DNA of 64,000 bases from Nymphaea colorata (lineage: Eukaryota > Streptophyta > Magnoliopsida > Nymphaeales > Nymphaeaceae): NCBI RefSeq assembly GCF_008831285.2, contig NC_045139.1, positions 14,614,354 through 14,678,353 of the forward strand. The letters are read 5' to 3'. Positions 1 through 13,400 of this stretch are shown here, piece by piece. The notes under the pieces are model-generated. The model was not told where the DNA came from. It ran no database searches and saw only the letters and a program-made list of their open reading frames with translations. Within the stretch, counting starts at the first letter, position 1, and each line of letters opens with the position of its first letter. The position numbers and the translations under genes are program-made.

Positions 1-1123
1 CTGCTTGCAGCTTGGCTCGGTCCAGCTAGCCCAGTTCTTCAGACTCAATAAAATTAGATCGGCCACGGTGTAAAAAAAAAACATATATACAGACCAGTCG
101 GTATTCATATGGAATATGAACTCCCTAAATTTTACATTCTAATCATTCAGCAGTTCTGGAAGGACCAGAGCAAATGCTTCACAGTATAAAAGAGGGGAAA
201 GAGAAAATATTGATACGGTTGGACACAAAAGCTCCACGCAACCAGCCAGAGAGTTGGGTTCGGATCTACAAGTTAAGAGGAGGTGAATAAATCGAGGATG
301 GAGGTCAAGCGACGATGTTTTACATTGACAAACTACAACGCAGGTCAACACCTGATCACCGTGATCTATCCAACGTTGTTTAAATTTTATTTTCTATTTT
401 AATACGTTTAATAAGATCTTGAGAAATTAAATATTCATGCATAAAAGTACTGAAAATTACCTGCTTTATCAGTTAACAATAAAGAATGTTCCGTCGTCAG
501 TATGCATAACCGAACTATGTGGTCCGGGGGCGAAAAGACGTGATCAAGAAAATCAACAAAGAATCCATGAATATTGCTAACTCAAGCTCCATCTACCTGA
601 CCATGAAGTTCGAGTTCGGAGATTGAAGTTGTGAAGAAAGCCAGCAGTTGAGTACCAGAGGCATTTCTCTTGAAAGGTGTCTGCCACATGTTGGGTCTCA
701 AGAATGGTCATGGCTCATAAATTTAACAGCGTTTTAGCCACCACTTACAGGAGCCGCTATGAAATACAACAGTGTTCCTTTTTTTTTTCTCCCAATTATC
801 CCTAACCTTCTAACCAAATCTAAAGGATCGAAGAAGCTGCAACCTAACGTGCAGGATCGGCACCTCCAGCATGTACAAAGAAATGGGTAGGTTTCCTTTC
901 GTGATCACAAAGAGGAGAAAAGGAAATGTTACCCAGATGCCACGGAATACTATTGATGTTATACATTATCAGCATTTTACTTCGGAAGGGCTGCACCTTA
1001 GACGCCATTATAGCCATCCATGTAAGTGCACCCTGGCAACAGCGAGATGAATAACCATCCTTTTCACAAATGAACCTCGTAAAGCCACAATGTTGAGAAA
1101 ATGAGAGGGCTGCGGTGCTATAC
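1..1123. other. Left-edge region without a supported gene
   Basis: The stretch downstream of the JmjC gene stop (minus strand) contains that gene's 3' UTR and intergenic DNA. Open frames here are short, lack recognisable motifs and are not joined by plausible splice sites. The minus-strand frame at 844-1158 overlaps the last JmjC exon in another frame and is read as a shadow. A poly-A run lies near 73-81. No RNA gene was recognised. Confidence 0.6.
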
Positions 1124-4100
1124 TCAGCGTCTTTGAGATGACTCTTCAGGTCTATCACATATAACCCCCAGATGCTGATCCAGCACGTTCCTCAGTACCT
1201 GAAATTGTGTGAGAGTACATTTGCATTTAAGAATCAGATTATGGTTGTTCAACAAAATCAAGGACCTGCTGGCATAAGAGGATTTTGAAAGACCACGGCA
1301 TGGAGACATAACAAAGATACATGATGTGTTCATGCACACACATGGAAAAGCAAGTGATTGTCTGTGTATGTATCTAGAAGAATTGCAAACTAAAGCAATA
1401 AACATAAATTAGCATTGACATGAAAAGTCTACATCATCATAAGTATGATACGGCAATCCTAAGGTTCCAAGAGCTATGAAGAACATAACCAGAAGTGATG
1501 CAATTGATGGCTCTTCATTTTAAAAGAAACGATAAAACAAGTAGCATTTTCTATACCAACACTGGTTTGACTCCTTGAAAATATGATGGTTTACGTGTCA
1601 CATCAAAGCAACAAGGGTACACAAGCTAGGCAACAAAGTGCCCATAGTGATCCTTGATCAAGAATTCAGTGAACAAAGAAAGTACTGTTTCTACCAAAAT
1701 GTGTTCTAAGACAAAAAATTGCCAGCAGCTCTATTATCAATGCAATTACCTGAAAGCCAAATGCTTCTTTCCGATTTAGGATGGCATCCATTACAGCACT
1801 CCGATCATCGAAAATACCATAGAGAAGGCTATAAAACTCATTCCTGAAAAAGAACCAGTACTAAGTAAAGAACAACTATACATCAACCTTTCTCTTTTGG
1901 AGCTGTGTTAGAATGATAAATTTTGGAATGCTAAATTGGAGAAACTGAAACAGTGGAACCTCAGCGATCCCACATGGAAAAGAAAGAAGTTACAGAAAGT
2001 ACAATGAAAGCAGGGTATCAATACAATGCACTGCAAAAGGTACTTTTACATACTGCTCCTCTTTTGTGGTTTTCTTGTCCATCTCATCGAACTTTTGAGT
2101 CAAAATTTCTGCTCCAGCTGGAGAAAGCATATGCAAAACAAGGGCTTCTAATGTTCTTGGAAAGCTTTTCTGAATACAAGAAGATGTCATCAACAAGAAA
2201 AGGCAAAATCAACAAATTATGTACCGTAAAAGAAATAGAAATACTTGCCACAGGAAGGAAATCTCTCGTCCATACTCCATAGTGAAGAACATAAGTCATT
2301 ATGCATCAATCTCAAAGGATGATATTTAGCTCAAACATTACCAATATAGGCCCCTAACGACTAATCCTCTGTGCAACTTTCTTTTGGCCAGCAAAAAACA
2401 TCACTCTCACTCTTCTTTGGCTTCTTCTAAATAATCAACGTATAAAAAAAAAAAATTCTAGTTTTTTATTATTTTTGTCTCAAATACTTTTGTCATACCA
2501 TGATTGCCCCAGTTTTGAAGTTTCTCATATTCTTATGTGATTATGAACTTTCCTTCCTGTGTAAACTTCTGCCCATTTGTTTAAATATAGTATTCATCTT
2601 TACTATCTCGGTCAAAGGTCATGATCATCCAGGTTTATTTTTAACTTACTGTACGCCCTTTTGTTTTGACCCAGTCATGGGTCCTTTATTTATCAGTTTT
2701 ATAGTGGCAGTCTGGTCTTTTACAGTTTTACTGCCTTGTCTAGTCCTTAAGTCAGGTTTTGCCTTTCTCATTGTAAGCTTTTGCTGCTGGTAAGAATGGC
2801 ACGAACTGCAGTTTCCTTGTACTGATGTTCAAAATAAAATATCAGCTGTTCTCTGATTGTCATAGTTGGGTTTTTGATATTCTAACACCAGTTAGGTATC
2901 ACCAAGTAATAAGTATAGAAGATACTCTTGCCACTCCAAATATCTCCTATCTTTTTGTTTTCTATTCTTCTGCATTTGTTATGTCTTTCTGTAACCTTCT
3001 ACCTTTTACCGAAGAGTTAACATGCTTGTTTGGCAATTAGTAAAACTGATCATGAATCAGCAGTACAATAATGCAGTGAAAACTGCAAGACAGTGAAAAT
3101 TAGACCATGACCCGATTTTTATAGGATGGCAAATAAAGCATAGATGCATGAAAATGTCTATCAGGTAAGAAATATGCTGAATGAACCAGGGCAGATTCCA
3201 TAAAGAGATGCTTCACAAAAACTACGTTATGAGGCTGCTACAAAGTGATCCTCTTTGTCTGCACCATTGCGTGTATGATCTGAGGCACTTCCCTTCCTCA
3301 GATGTGGATCGATATAGATATATTCACTATGATTGGTCTCTCTCTCTCTCCAAGTATTTAACTATTTATTCTTTTCATCCACTTCTATATTTTTCTATTG
3401 ATCTTCACAACATTGAAAATTTGTCCTGAAGAGAGAGAACTAATTTCTGCATATTAGCTCACCTTTTGTAAATATGCAACCATGCAATAAGTTATTACCA
3501 TAAGAATTAAGAAATAGAACAGAGATTCTTACCGCCATGACTTGCAAGATTTTTCTGAGCCCTGAAGGCTCAACTGACCAGAGGATGCAAGCAACAGGAT
3601 CATTCTCAACATAAAAGAAGTCTCTGACACTATTAACCATTGGAGTGCTTTCGGACTGAGTCTCACCAACCAAATCAGTAGTTCTGCTTTGAAGATTATC
3701 TGAATATACCAACCCATCTTGACCAGAAAGACTTACATTCTCATGCACCAAAGAAATCAATTGACAAAGAATATGTGATGCCTCAGGCTCTAATTGGCCA
3801 AATGGTATGCCCACTGTTTGATCTTTCTGACTTGTATGTCCATCGTAGACGTTGTGATCAGTGTGTAGATTAGTGCCCCTAGACACAGAAGTTACAGGTT
3901 CTGGCTCTTCAGGTTCATATAAGGCAGAAGTACCTGCTACAGAAATGCATGGTTATAAGTTTTAGCGAAAAGAACTTGCCTATAAACAGAGATTACAAGT
4001 AATTTCTTCCACAAAAAAATAAACCATGGGTTAATCCAACTACGGTATTGTGCCAATAAGGAGAAGACGATAATATACTGATGGTTAACCATGATATACA

Positions 4101-7100
4101 TAAAAAATTGCGGCAATTATTGAATAAGAAATTATTCACAACCTTCTTGCTTTTCATTGTGTGTCTGCTCATAGGGCTTTTCTACATACTTCGGGCTATC
4201 AGCAAAACTTTGATTCAATACTCGTTCCTGTCCTAAATTAATAAGTGAAAAATTATTATGGTGAAGAGAGTATAATCTTTCTACTGGAATTATAACTCTG
4301 TTTATGAGGTTAAGCATAAATATTACAATTACCATCTCCTTGTCCATCAGTCTGTCCATGCCAATCATGTGAAGACCAAACTTAGGCATATTGCATACAT
4401 ATGAGAGAGAGAGAGCACCACAATTAGATTGTTCCAAGAAAGTACTTCAAATTAAAATGGGGATGTGGAAGGTGAAGAATGACACTTCTTCAAAGTCCAC
4501 ATTAGAAAAGTCAGATTTCAAAACCTTCTCAAAATGATGCGCAAATAGAATGCATCCATATGTTCCACCATCGCAGACATTATATCAGACTGCCACCAAA
4601 AATTGATTGCAATAGTCAAGTCATCACTATCCACCTGGTGAAACCTGTTTGGAGAGTACTCTCATTAAGTTTTCTTTGTTCTTTTACAGAAGGCCGTGTA
4701 AGTTTCAGCAAGTATCCACAAGTTCAGTATAAAAAGGAAAAGGAGAAAATACTAAGTTTGCACCATGATACTATATCAGAAATAGAAGATATCAAATGTT
4801 TAAAATGGTGGTTGCAGAACCAAAAAAAAGTCAAATGCAGGACTAGCTTTCTGCAGTTCACTTACTGGAATCAGAAAGTGAGAAGAAGCAGGTAAGTTTG
4901 GGTAGCAAAATATTGTGAGTTTTGTGGATGTAAGAACACACCTTAAACTTGGATATCATGGTCAATAGAGATTAGCCTATGAGGAGATCTGAATCTTAAT
5001 TATTAGTATAACCACGCATTTGCAATGTAATATAAGAAACAACAGACGTATTACATTTTAAACTGAATGTCACTTGTGATTCTGTGAATAATCCATATTT
5101 TGTGAATAATCCATATACTTTACAGCAGAATTAAAAACTGTTTGTGCAAGATATATGTTACTAGTACTACATAACTGAGATTATCAGACTCCTTGTTGTC
5201 AAATGGCACGTGTTGGCTACTTTCTGATGTTTCCAGATAATGATCAAAATCCAAAAAATACATTCTTTGTGAACAACAAAATATGACAACCATCACCCAA
5301 TGGTAAATCCCTTTGGCTAATGCAACAGAATGCCTTTCGTCAACATGAGCTCAGGACTAATTCCTTGATGTAAAATATTAGCAAAATACAGACATAAAGT
5401 GTTAAAGATGCCTGAATTCATAAAGATGACAGACCTTTTTTTGAGAATGTCAATGACAAACTAGAAATTTAATGTCCAGCTTGTACAAACAAACCGGTAC
5501 ACCTTAAAAATAAGAATATGCCCAAACAAAAAAAAAATTACCAGCCTTCAGGTATAAAAAGTGCATCTCCAGCACTTAGGGATACTTTATGGGAAGAGTT
5601 GCTAGAAAATTTGGCTCTTGGATGGATTGAAAGATCCGGGTGTTCAATGTCTACAGCACTGCATATGAGAACAACAGAAATGCACGTTATGGCAGTGCAA
5701 TGAAGAATAAGAAATTTTTAAGGTAAATCTAAAAAATGTAAGAACAGGTGTTAAATCTAAACTAAAGAACAATAACTAATTCAATAATTTGCATTACAGG
5801 GAAACAGGTGGCATGCCTGTGATTAGAAGACTCTCCATGTAGAGGCATTGGATACAGAAAAGGGGTAGCAGAAGGTGGCCACAAACAGACTGAGATGATG
5901 AATGCACTTGTTAGATACTGGATAAAAGATTTACTGTATTCATACGACACAAATAAGTACCCGAAGTTGATTTTGTATGATGAAAATGCTAGAGAAAAAA
6001 AGAGGCAAAGCAGAAACCTTGCTTGCGACCAGTAACAATGCACAGAAGATTATGGTGTGGATCATAGTGGCCACTTGATCTAGAAAAGGTGTTATTCATC
6101 CAGAAATTGGTGGCTGACAAGGACTTGAACTCCAAGATCGCAGGCTGAAATAGCAGAAATACGAACTAAATTAATCAGAAAGACAGAAACACAGACAAAC
6201 ACTTGTGTGCAATTTAATTAGATGGGGGGTTAATTATGGAGATTTGCTGTTCATGATAAATTAGATGCTATAGGACAATAACAGACACAACAAATTCTAC
6301 TATTACTTACTCATGCATGGAGATAGAAAGTTCAAACCTTTTCAAAATCAACTTGGAGAGCTTGTATTGGAGAAATCTCTTTGTCACTATTTAAAACTGG
6401 AACCTAATCCAATAGAAAGGTAAAACATAAGAAAGCAGGTAGAAAGCTCTGTAGCAAGACATAAAGACAACACAAGAATTGATTGTGATGAAAAAAAATA
6501 CTACTTATAGTATTTTTTTTATAATAAACTTTTGCTAAAAGCAAATCTTCGCTTAATGAAATAATGAAAACAAATAACAACAATTTCATGCAAATCGCTG
6601 GTACGACCTGAGCCAAGTAAATGTGAGCAGGCAGTTCGCCTAAACCTGCACATGATTCATCCAAGTTAGTAACCACCTTCCCTTCCCCTTGTTCATTTGA
6701 ATGATCAGAGCACATGCCACCGCCTTCTATAACTGTGTGTGACCTTTTACAATGACTAAGGAAGCTAGAGAATGGCAAACAAACCTGCAATTGAAGGAAA
6801 AATGTTTAATTCAGACAAGATAATGCAGTAAGGTGAAGAAGATAAAGCTACCAAACCACAAACTACAGACTTAACACTAAAAGTAGAACAAAGGAATATG
6901 AATTACCCTCTCATGGCCTTTAAGATCCCCATAGAAAACTGGGCCTGACATGGATACCATTGCTTCAACAACACATGAACCTACTAGACCCTACAGATGA
7001 TATCACCACACATAAATACGTCATTCTTAACATAGCAAGAAATCATCTGCTCCAAAGAAGATCATAAAAGATGTTGGAAATGGTCATCCAATGAATGAAA

Positions 7101-8479
7101 TAAGTCATTAAGTCCTATAACACCAATTACAATGTTTTCTGGTCCAGTTCAACTTGTGCTTTTGAAGATATGAAGACCGTACTCATGACCAGCGGGAGGG
7201 AAATAACAATTGTAAGATGAAACATAACACATGGCTGCTATAAAAATGTCATTTATATGTTATGGATACAAAACTTCATGATTAAAGCTCACCCCTGCTT
7301 CCCCCTTTTTCACAATTTGTGGAATATGATATCACAAGCACAAGTAATAAATCTTCTTCTTAAACTTGAAAATTCAAGAACATCTTTAGTATCAAGTATT
7401 CACAATTCAGTGTGCATTTATTAGAAGACAAACTACCAATCTAGCACTCTTCTGAATCCTTCCGCGCCAAGTTTCTGTTGCCAACAGAACTAGGAGATAC
7501 CACTGTAAGCATACTATCTTGCCACTGATATCGTGTTTCTCTATTTTCTTGCCAAAACAATTCCTAACAATTTTTCTGGAGTCAATGACGGATACCAACA
7601 GGTACATGTCTCCTCCAAGCCTTTTAAGAAATTTAAAAAAATAAAACCCTTCCCTCTAGAACGAAGTAAATGTGCTAGTATCGCTACACTATGTCATGGA
7701 TTGCATTTCCTTTAGTATCACGCAATGTCATAGCGGAAAATGGGTAAAATAACCGTTTCTCCTTTTAGAGCACAAACAAGAATAAGTAAAATGGAAGCAT
7801 CACGTTTCAATAACCATATATCAGCCCAAAAACTTCGACCATATCCACATATTTAAATCAACTTTCCATCAATTGGTTCAAAGAATAAGAGAACCAAGGT
7901 CCAATGTTGCACCAACCATGGAAAAAAAAGACGTTCTCCTCTCACCAAGTAATTCTAGCGAACTACGGGAAAACAAAACGATCCAAAACTAGAAACACCA
8001 CTCGAAGTTATACTGATCACGAAAATCGTGCAAGTCAAAACACGCAAAATGAGACGAAAAAGAAGAAGAAAAAGAAACCTGTAGATAGTCCAGACCACCT
8101 TTCGACGGGTTCCATTTGGTTATCGCCGCCCATTCTTTCACACAACCACGGAACACCTAGAGAGAGAGAGAGCTTTAAGTGGCTCTTTGACAAAGGAGGC
8201 AAACAACATAACCATAAACCCATTCTTTCGCTCGATAACAAGCGAGAGAGAGTTTCGTAAGGGCTTCTTTGTACTTACAGCAGGAATACATTTGGCTTCT
8301 ATCTCCGACGAGAACAAAGACGGGGACAGGGCGCCCTTAAATTCTCTCGCCTTCAGCCCCTCTTCGCCGTCTCCTCCTCTTTCTCTCTCTTCTCTTCCTC
8401 CTCCTCCACCAATTTCCCTTCCTCTTCCCTCCTCCGCCTCCCCTCCTCCTCCTCCTCGTGCTCCCGCCATCGCCACCAT
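1124..8479 (-). CDS. JmjC-domain (cupin-like) Fe(II)/2-oxoglutarate oxygenase, 15 exons, 610 aa
   Basis: Predicted hydroxylase or demethylase of the JmjC family, closest in my recollection to the Arabidopsis At5g19840 type; its substrate is unknown. Exons (minus): 8479-8279, 8156-8079, 6990-6907, 6784-6608, 6403-6338, 6144-6018, 5889-5817, 5658-5542, 4644-4525, 4351-4333, 4227-4143, 3933-3533, 2169-2054, 1843-1750, 1198-1124. They sum to 1833 nt and stay in frame. The metal site is visible: HYDPHHNLL gives H228 and D230, and the distal histidine is H310 in GWFHQVDSDDLTIA. Other family landmarks are IPAVFRGCVKEW, KWNPSKGGLDYLQ, HIYLAQVPVLNSD and LWPPSATPFLYPMPLHGE. Residues after about 355 form an additional C-terminal region with PRTLEALVLHMLSPAGAEIL and NVLDQHLGV, which I also associate with this plant subfamily. 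The N-terminus (first 45 residues) is Gly/Glu/Arg-rich. ATG is at 8479, with an in-frame alternative at 8470. Intron 7 appears to use a GC donor, and exon 10 is only 19 nt. Splice sites are otherwise GT-AG. Substrate assignment would be speculation. Confidence 0.88.
4333..4351 (-). other. 19-nt microexon of the JmjC gene (exon 10)
   Basis: This exon supplies one base of a split arginine codon followed by codons for LMDKEM. It joins exon 9 (ending ILR plus two bases AG) to exon 11 (ERVLNQSF). The acceptor is ATGGACAG and the donor GTAATT. Without it the reading frame is lost, and the resulting ILRRLMDKEM fits the related plant protein as I recall it. Confidence 0.75.
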
Positions 8480-9065
8480 CACTGCCGCCTCAGAGTCTCA
8501 GAGACCGCCCCTTATGCCCGTCATATGACGACACCAGCACCGCGGCAAAATTTTGGGAGGATGTTTCGTTTTGGACGCCAATACTTTCAATATAATTCCG
8601 TAGACATGCCTCATATTTCCACGTTTCTCGATTCGACCCGCAATTTCGTTAGTAACTGCAGGAAACCGGAGTCTGTCTTCCTTCACTGGAAGTCCGATAT
8701 TTGAAAAGTCAATAAAAAGTGTTCCCGTCTCCTCATTATTTTTTGAAGTTGAAATGAAACTTTGTTACTATGAAATGAAAGGCTATTTAAAGAGCCAAGA
8801 TTATATTTATCAGTACAGCATCTAGATTCCTTAGACATAGGGTAATTTCCTTCGTACATTTTGATTCCTTTGGCCCCTCGAACTTGGCTCAACTTCTCAA
8901 AGCATTAGCCTGAACTCAAGTGGAGGTTGTGCTCTGCAATTTTCTGCTTCCCCGAGAACTCCACTTAAACTTAAGCCGAGCACTGGAACTCAGCCCTTGA
9001 AGAGAGCTGTGGAACACTGCTGGGACATGACTAATATACAAAATCAAACACCTATAATAGTGGAG

Positions 9066-9116
<51 letters not shown>

Positions 9117-10478
9117 TACCAGTATTACAAAAACTCTTTATTTTTTGTAGATGCTTTATGGTTGCATTTGGCAGCCTCGGACCCGTTAAAAAAAAAAAAA
9201 ACATGAATTTAAGGTCAGATAGAGGGTCCGACCTTAAATCCAAATCACCATGAATCTGAGAATCTCAAATCACATCCTAAAAGATTTGCTCATTTATAAA
9301 TGGTTACACAAAGGCTTAGTGCTTGCCCTTTAGACCTTTCCACCGAAGTTGCAATAAACTTTACTTGGAGACTTCGGGAAATCAGATTCAGATAAGATAT
9401 AGCTATTACGTATCCCTCTAATAATTTGACTTGGAGTGCTCGAACATAACAATGCAAATCCATATACCAGGCCTTTATTTATACTTAAATGGATGAGCTA
9501 TTATTATCAGATCAGGCCACGAGTTCAAATCAAATATCAGATTGCACCCAAACACTTATATCCCTATAACCGTACTTGTGTATAAACATTTCATGTGGAA
9601 CCATAAACCTGTTTCCACATCCGCGTGAAATTGTCATGGGGAACTCAAATTTTCTAATCAAGTTCCAAACTCGTCCAATAATATGAAAAAGCTGTTTACT
9701 TTCGTGGGAAAATTTTTATCTTGTTGGATAGGCACCGCTCATGCATTTTCCTTGCACGACAAATCAAATTTTTCATAAAAGAAAGATCAGACTCTTGTTT
9801 CAAACGCCCTCTAAGCTACTGTTAACTTGAATACATGCAATAGTACATTACTATCTTATTAACAAGCTTACAATACAAAATGCAATCTTTTTAATTATGT
9901 AATAGTCACAAATATTGAATAATTTATTTTGAAAATCCCCGACGTGATAAGAAACACGTTCCATGCACAAGATTTTCGAATTTCAGACATGATTCCCAAG
10001 AATGAACTCCAGATGGAGAGAGTGGCACATAGCCCTGAACTGAAAAAAATAAATGAAGTCTTCAGAAAATTATAGAAATGCTATTTGCATGACTAGACAA
10101 ATTTTGTTGTTGGAACGAGTTTTATATGGAAACCTATCACGTGCTTAGTTTGAATGCCTGCAGAACCAAAATGACTAATAACTTGGTAGTCCTGGAGGAA
10201 TAGTGTGTCCAGGTCTTAAACAAGATCAAAGGGAAAAAAAAAGCAGATTCTGCTAATCCTCCTCGCCGTTCACCCATCACCAGTGGGCAGCGGAAACGGT
10301 GCTGTGCACAAGAACCTGGAGTGCAGTAGAGAGCCACATATTTCCGTCTTTAGATGATAAAGAACCAAGACGTGAAAGAAGTGGATCACTTCATGGCTTC
10401 TATCAACAATCCGTTTCTTGAAAATTGGCAGCCCATGGGCCTTTGCAATGGCATTTGTTGTGCCTGAATCAAGAGGAA
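8480..10478. other. Intergenic region between JmjC gene and HUS1
   Basis: About 2 kb lies between two genes on the same (minus) strand, so it should hold the HUS1 3' UTR and the promoter/5' UTR of the JmjC gene. A (TA)24 microsatellite is present at 9067-9114. Open frames here are short and mostly products of the microsatellite or low complexity. No gene or RNA was recognised. Confidence 0.6.
9067..9114. repeat. (TA)24 microsatellite
   Basis: A perfect TA dinucleotide run of 48 bases. It can fold on itself and is likely length-polymorphic. It is intergenic, between HUS1 and the JmjC gene. Confidence 0.98.
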
Positions 10479-13400
10479 TCAAGAGGAGCCTGTATCCAGT
10501 ATTGGCAACCTGCAATGCAAGCTGATTGACTTGTCGGTCTGTCTTGTTCCCGGAATGAAGAACTGGAATATTATAGTCAAACACGCAGCAAGAGGTGATA
10601 TGCCTACAAGCATGGGTTACACAGTTACAGAAAATAAGATTAAAATTGCAAATGCATGGAAAATAAAAGAATGTTCCTGCATTCAGGTGATCACCGTAGA
10701 AAGCACAATCTGGTTTAGCTAGATGACACTGAAGACTTTTGCCAAAATGCCTCATGCTTACTTGCTGCATAGCGCAAACAAATTTCAATTGTTGCAGGGA
10801 GCCAGAAATCAAGGAACTAACCGCACAAGAGTATACAAGGATATCAATAAAAAGACAGATTGAGATAATGAGAAATACCACAGATGAAGCTTCCCCTCTC
10901 TGTATAGCCATTTCTGTGCGAACTGGAGGACTGAGATCTTCTTCTCCAGGAGGAGGGCTTGCTGAAAGTCGGTGAAAGATTTATCAATTCCCCAATTTTC
11001 TCACCCAGTACTAAGCAAGATGATGACAACCAAGAAGGAATATAGCATATTTAGAAAGGCCTGGGCTCATTATATATTATGGTTAAGTCAAATTGGTTCA
11101 TTCTGTCATGCAGGGCATAGTTATACATTGAAGTATTACAACTGAGTAACGATATGATGCAGCAAATGTAATCCAAGCACTAGATACTATACAGTAGCAG
11201 AATGATGCTTTAGCAGAGGCAAATACACAAACTTAGCAGCAGCTTAAACAATGTGAGAATGCTAGGTGGTTGGAGTGGAGTCCCGTTAACCAGCGGATGC
11301 TTTGAATCCCAGGTTCCCAGTGCTCCACCCTCTTTGTAGAAGCTTTCCTTGGAAATGGCAGCATAGTACAGATTGCTTGAACCACTGGCAAGAAATTCAC
11401 CCTCTTTGTAGAAGCTTTCCTTGGAAATGGCAGCATAGTACAGATTGCTTGAACCACTGGCAAGAAATTCACCCACTCGTTCAACTCCAAAGATGTGGAC
11501 CAGTAGCATAAGTCATTATTTCTTCCACATCATATCTTTAACCGTGCTAGAGTTTGTATGCATACTCAAAATTCGACCAGTAAATTTGGCTTGGGAATTT
11601 AGATTTGCTAGACTCGTTTCCAGGCTTCTTTGAAATTTCCCAAGCAAGAGAGATTAGTCTTAGCAAGTTACAACCATTTCTTGAAAATGACAATTTCAAC
11701 CAGTGAGTCGTGCATCCTGCTATGCCATTTCCTGCTTGGACTGGAAGGACCAATTATCAATTATGCAAGGATTATAAACTAGCTCTTGCATCATGGCTGC
11801 ATCTATATCCAGCAAGCAGCAAATGTTCTCAATGTTCTTCAGATAGTTCAGAGCCTCCATCCCTCTGGTAGATAAATATATGCAGCTGAAATGCCGATAT
11901 CTTTAGTGAATCAATTGTAATGCAATAACAGATTCAAGGTGCCAGCTATGACTGGTGGGCTTTTACCCAACCATTGGTACATGTATGAGAAAAGGTCAAG
12001 TCATTTTGCTGGAAGTAGGGTACAACTCTACACTCTAGCTCCTAGGAATGGTTCTTATGCAGTTGCAAATGCATCATACCAAAATGACTCAAAGTTGTGT
12101 CAAGAAAATCCCCCAGAATGAACATCTATATATCCCAATATAAAGGATATCTTGAAAGAACTGTAACTGAGCAGGAAATTATACTTATCCACGTCCTTTA
12201 AAACCTAAAGTGGGAAACTGGAAGACCCAAACTACTGAAAAGCAGGACAGAACCAACAATTTGTCGATAGGTAGTTGCATTTGTGAACATGAATCATTAG
12301 CTCCCAAAGTTTATGCATAGCAGGTTAATCCTGTCATCCCCGCTATGACGGGTAGAGCTTCACAGGATATTGTCCGCCGACACAAACTAAGCAACCAAAG
12401 GAACATACACAACAACATGTAGTGTTGAAACCGTTAAAGCTCAAGAACGGACAAGTTTGGGAAAGCCGTCTTCAATTCAAGAAAGGAAAGAACTGATGTT
12501 GACATGTAAGAGACCAAAAGTGCCTATGCTATTCAATGTTACTTTCCTATAAAATCGACACGTTGAGAACCAGTTATCTCTTCAGATGGCAAAAAACCAA
12601 GAGGAAAGGATCGCCAAGGCAACAGTTGATTGCCTGTGTCTACTGAGGTTAATGGGAAACGTTCTGTGACGCGAAGAGCTTTGACAAACAAAGGTTCTCC
12701 GGTCAACTTCATGTCCACAGGATTGCTCGCTGAAGTTAGGTGCATCTATGTTCAGAAACTAAAACTGGTTTCATCAGAAGGAAATGTCTCGTCAGGGTGA
12801 GTAAGAAAGAAAGTGACAACAACAGAGAACTGTAATTTTACTCTCAAACATGGAGAAGCTATAAGACGCATCAACAGTTGGTACCAGGAATCCACGACAC
12901 AGGCTGTCCCACTATTGTGTCATATATCATGAAAATGACCAAACTTGTCTGTAGACGTAACAAGGACGAATAAGGAATCCATAAAAGGAAGAAGCGAAAT
13001 AATAACACCACCTTTCACACCAAGAACCTTTAGCTTTTTATATTCAGCGCCTACATTGATGAGAGTTGTGGAAACCTGCAGATGAAGATCTCCGTAACGA
13101 GTAATGGCAACGTCAAGCAAATCTCCCACGTGCTTCAACCGTTCCACCAATGACTGTAACCGAGACAGATCAGAAACCTGAACCAGAGTCTGTAAAAGGA
13201 TAATTAAGAAGTATTAACAAAAGAGCAAAAAATGTAAGACCTTCACAATGGTAAGCTAAGCCCACGCAATCACCTCTGGAATATCTTGAGCCATGTCGAG
13301 TGCTGCTTGAAGCTCAAGCACTTCTGCTCTTGACAGTGGCTTCGACACCGGAACGTCTTGGATGACCGCAGATTTGTAACCCTGTTTGGAACTGATATGC

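Noticed and set aside
844-1158. Minus-strand 104-codon frame overlapping the last JmjC exon
   Set aside because: Reads the same DNA in another frame. The frame that splices to exon 14 (NVLDQHLGV...) matches the family and ends at 1124.
8035-8528. Plus- and minus-strand proline-, glycine- and arginine-rich frames around JmjC exon 1
   Set aside because: They come from a purine/pyrimidine-biased leader and exon. Only the minus frame from 8479 continues in frame through exon 2.
8997-9243. Frames rich in alternating Tyr and Ile
   Set aside because: Pure translation of the (TA)24 microsatellite.
9481-9540. Possible tRNA-like B box (GAGTTCAAATC)
   Set aside because: No matching A box, acceptor stem or cloverleaf could be drawn. 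Not called as tRNA or SINE.
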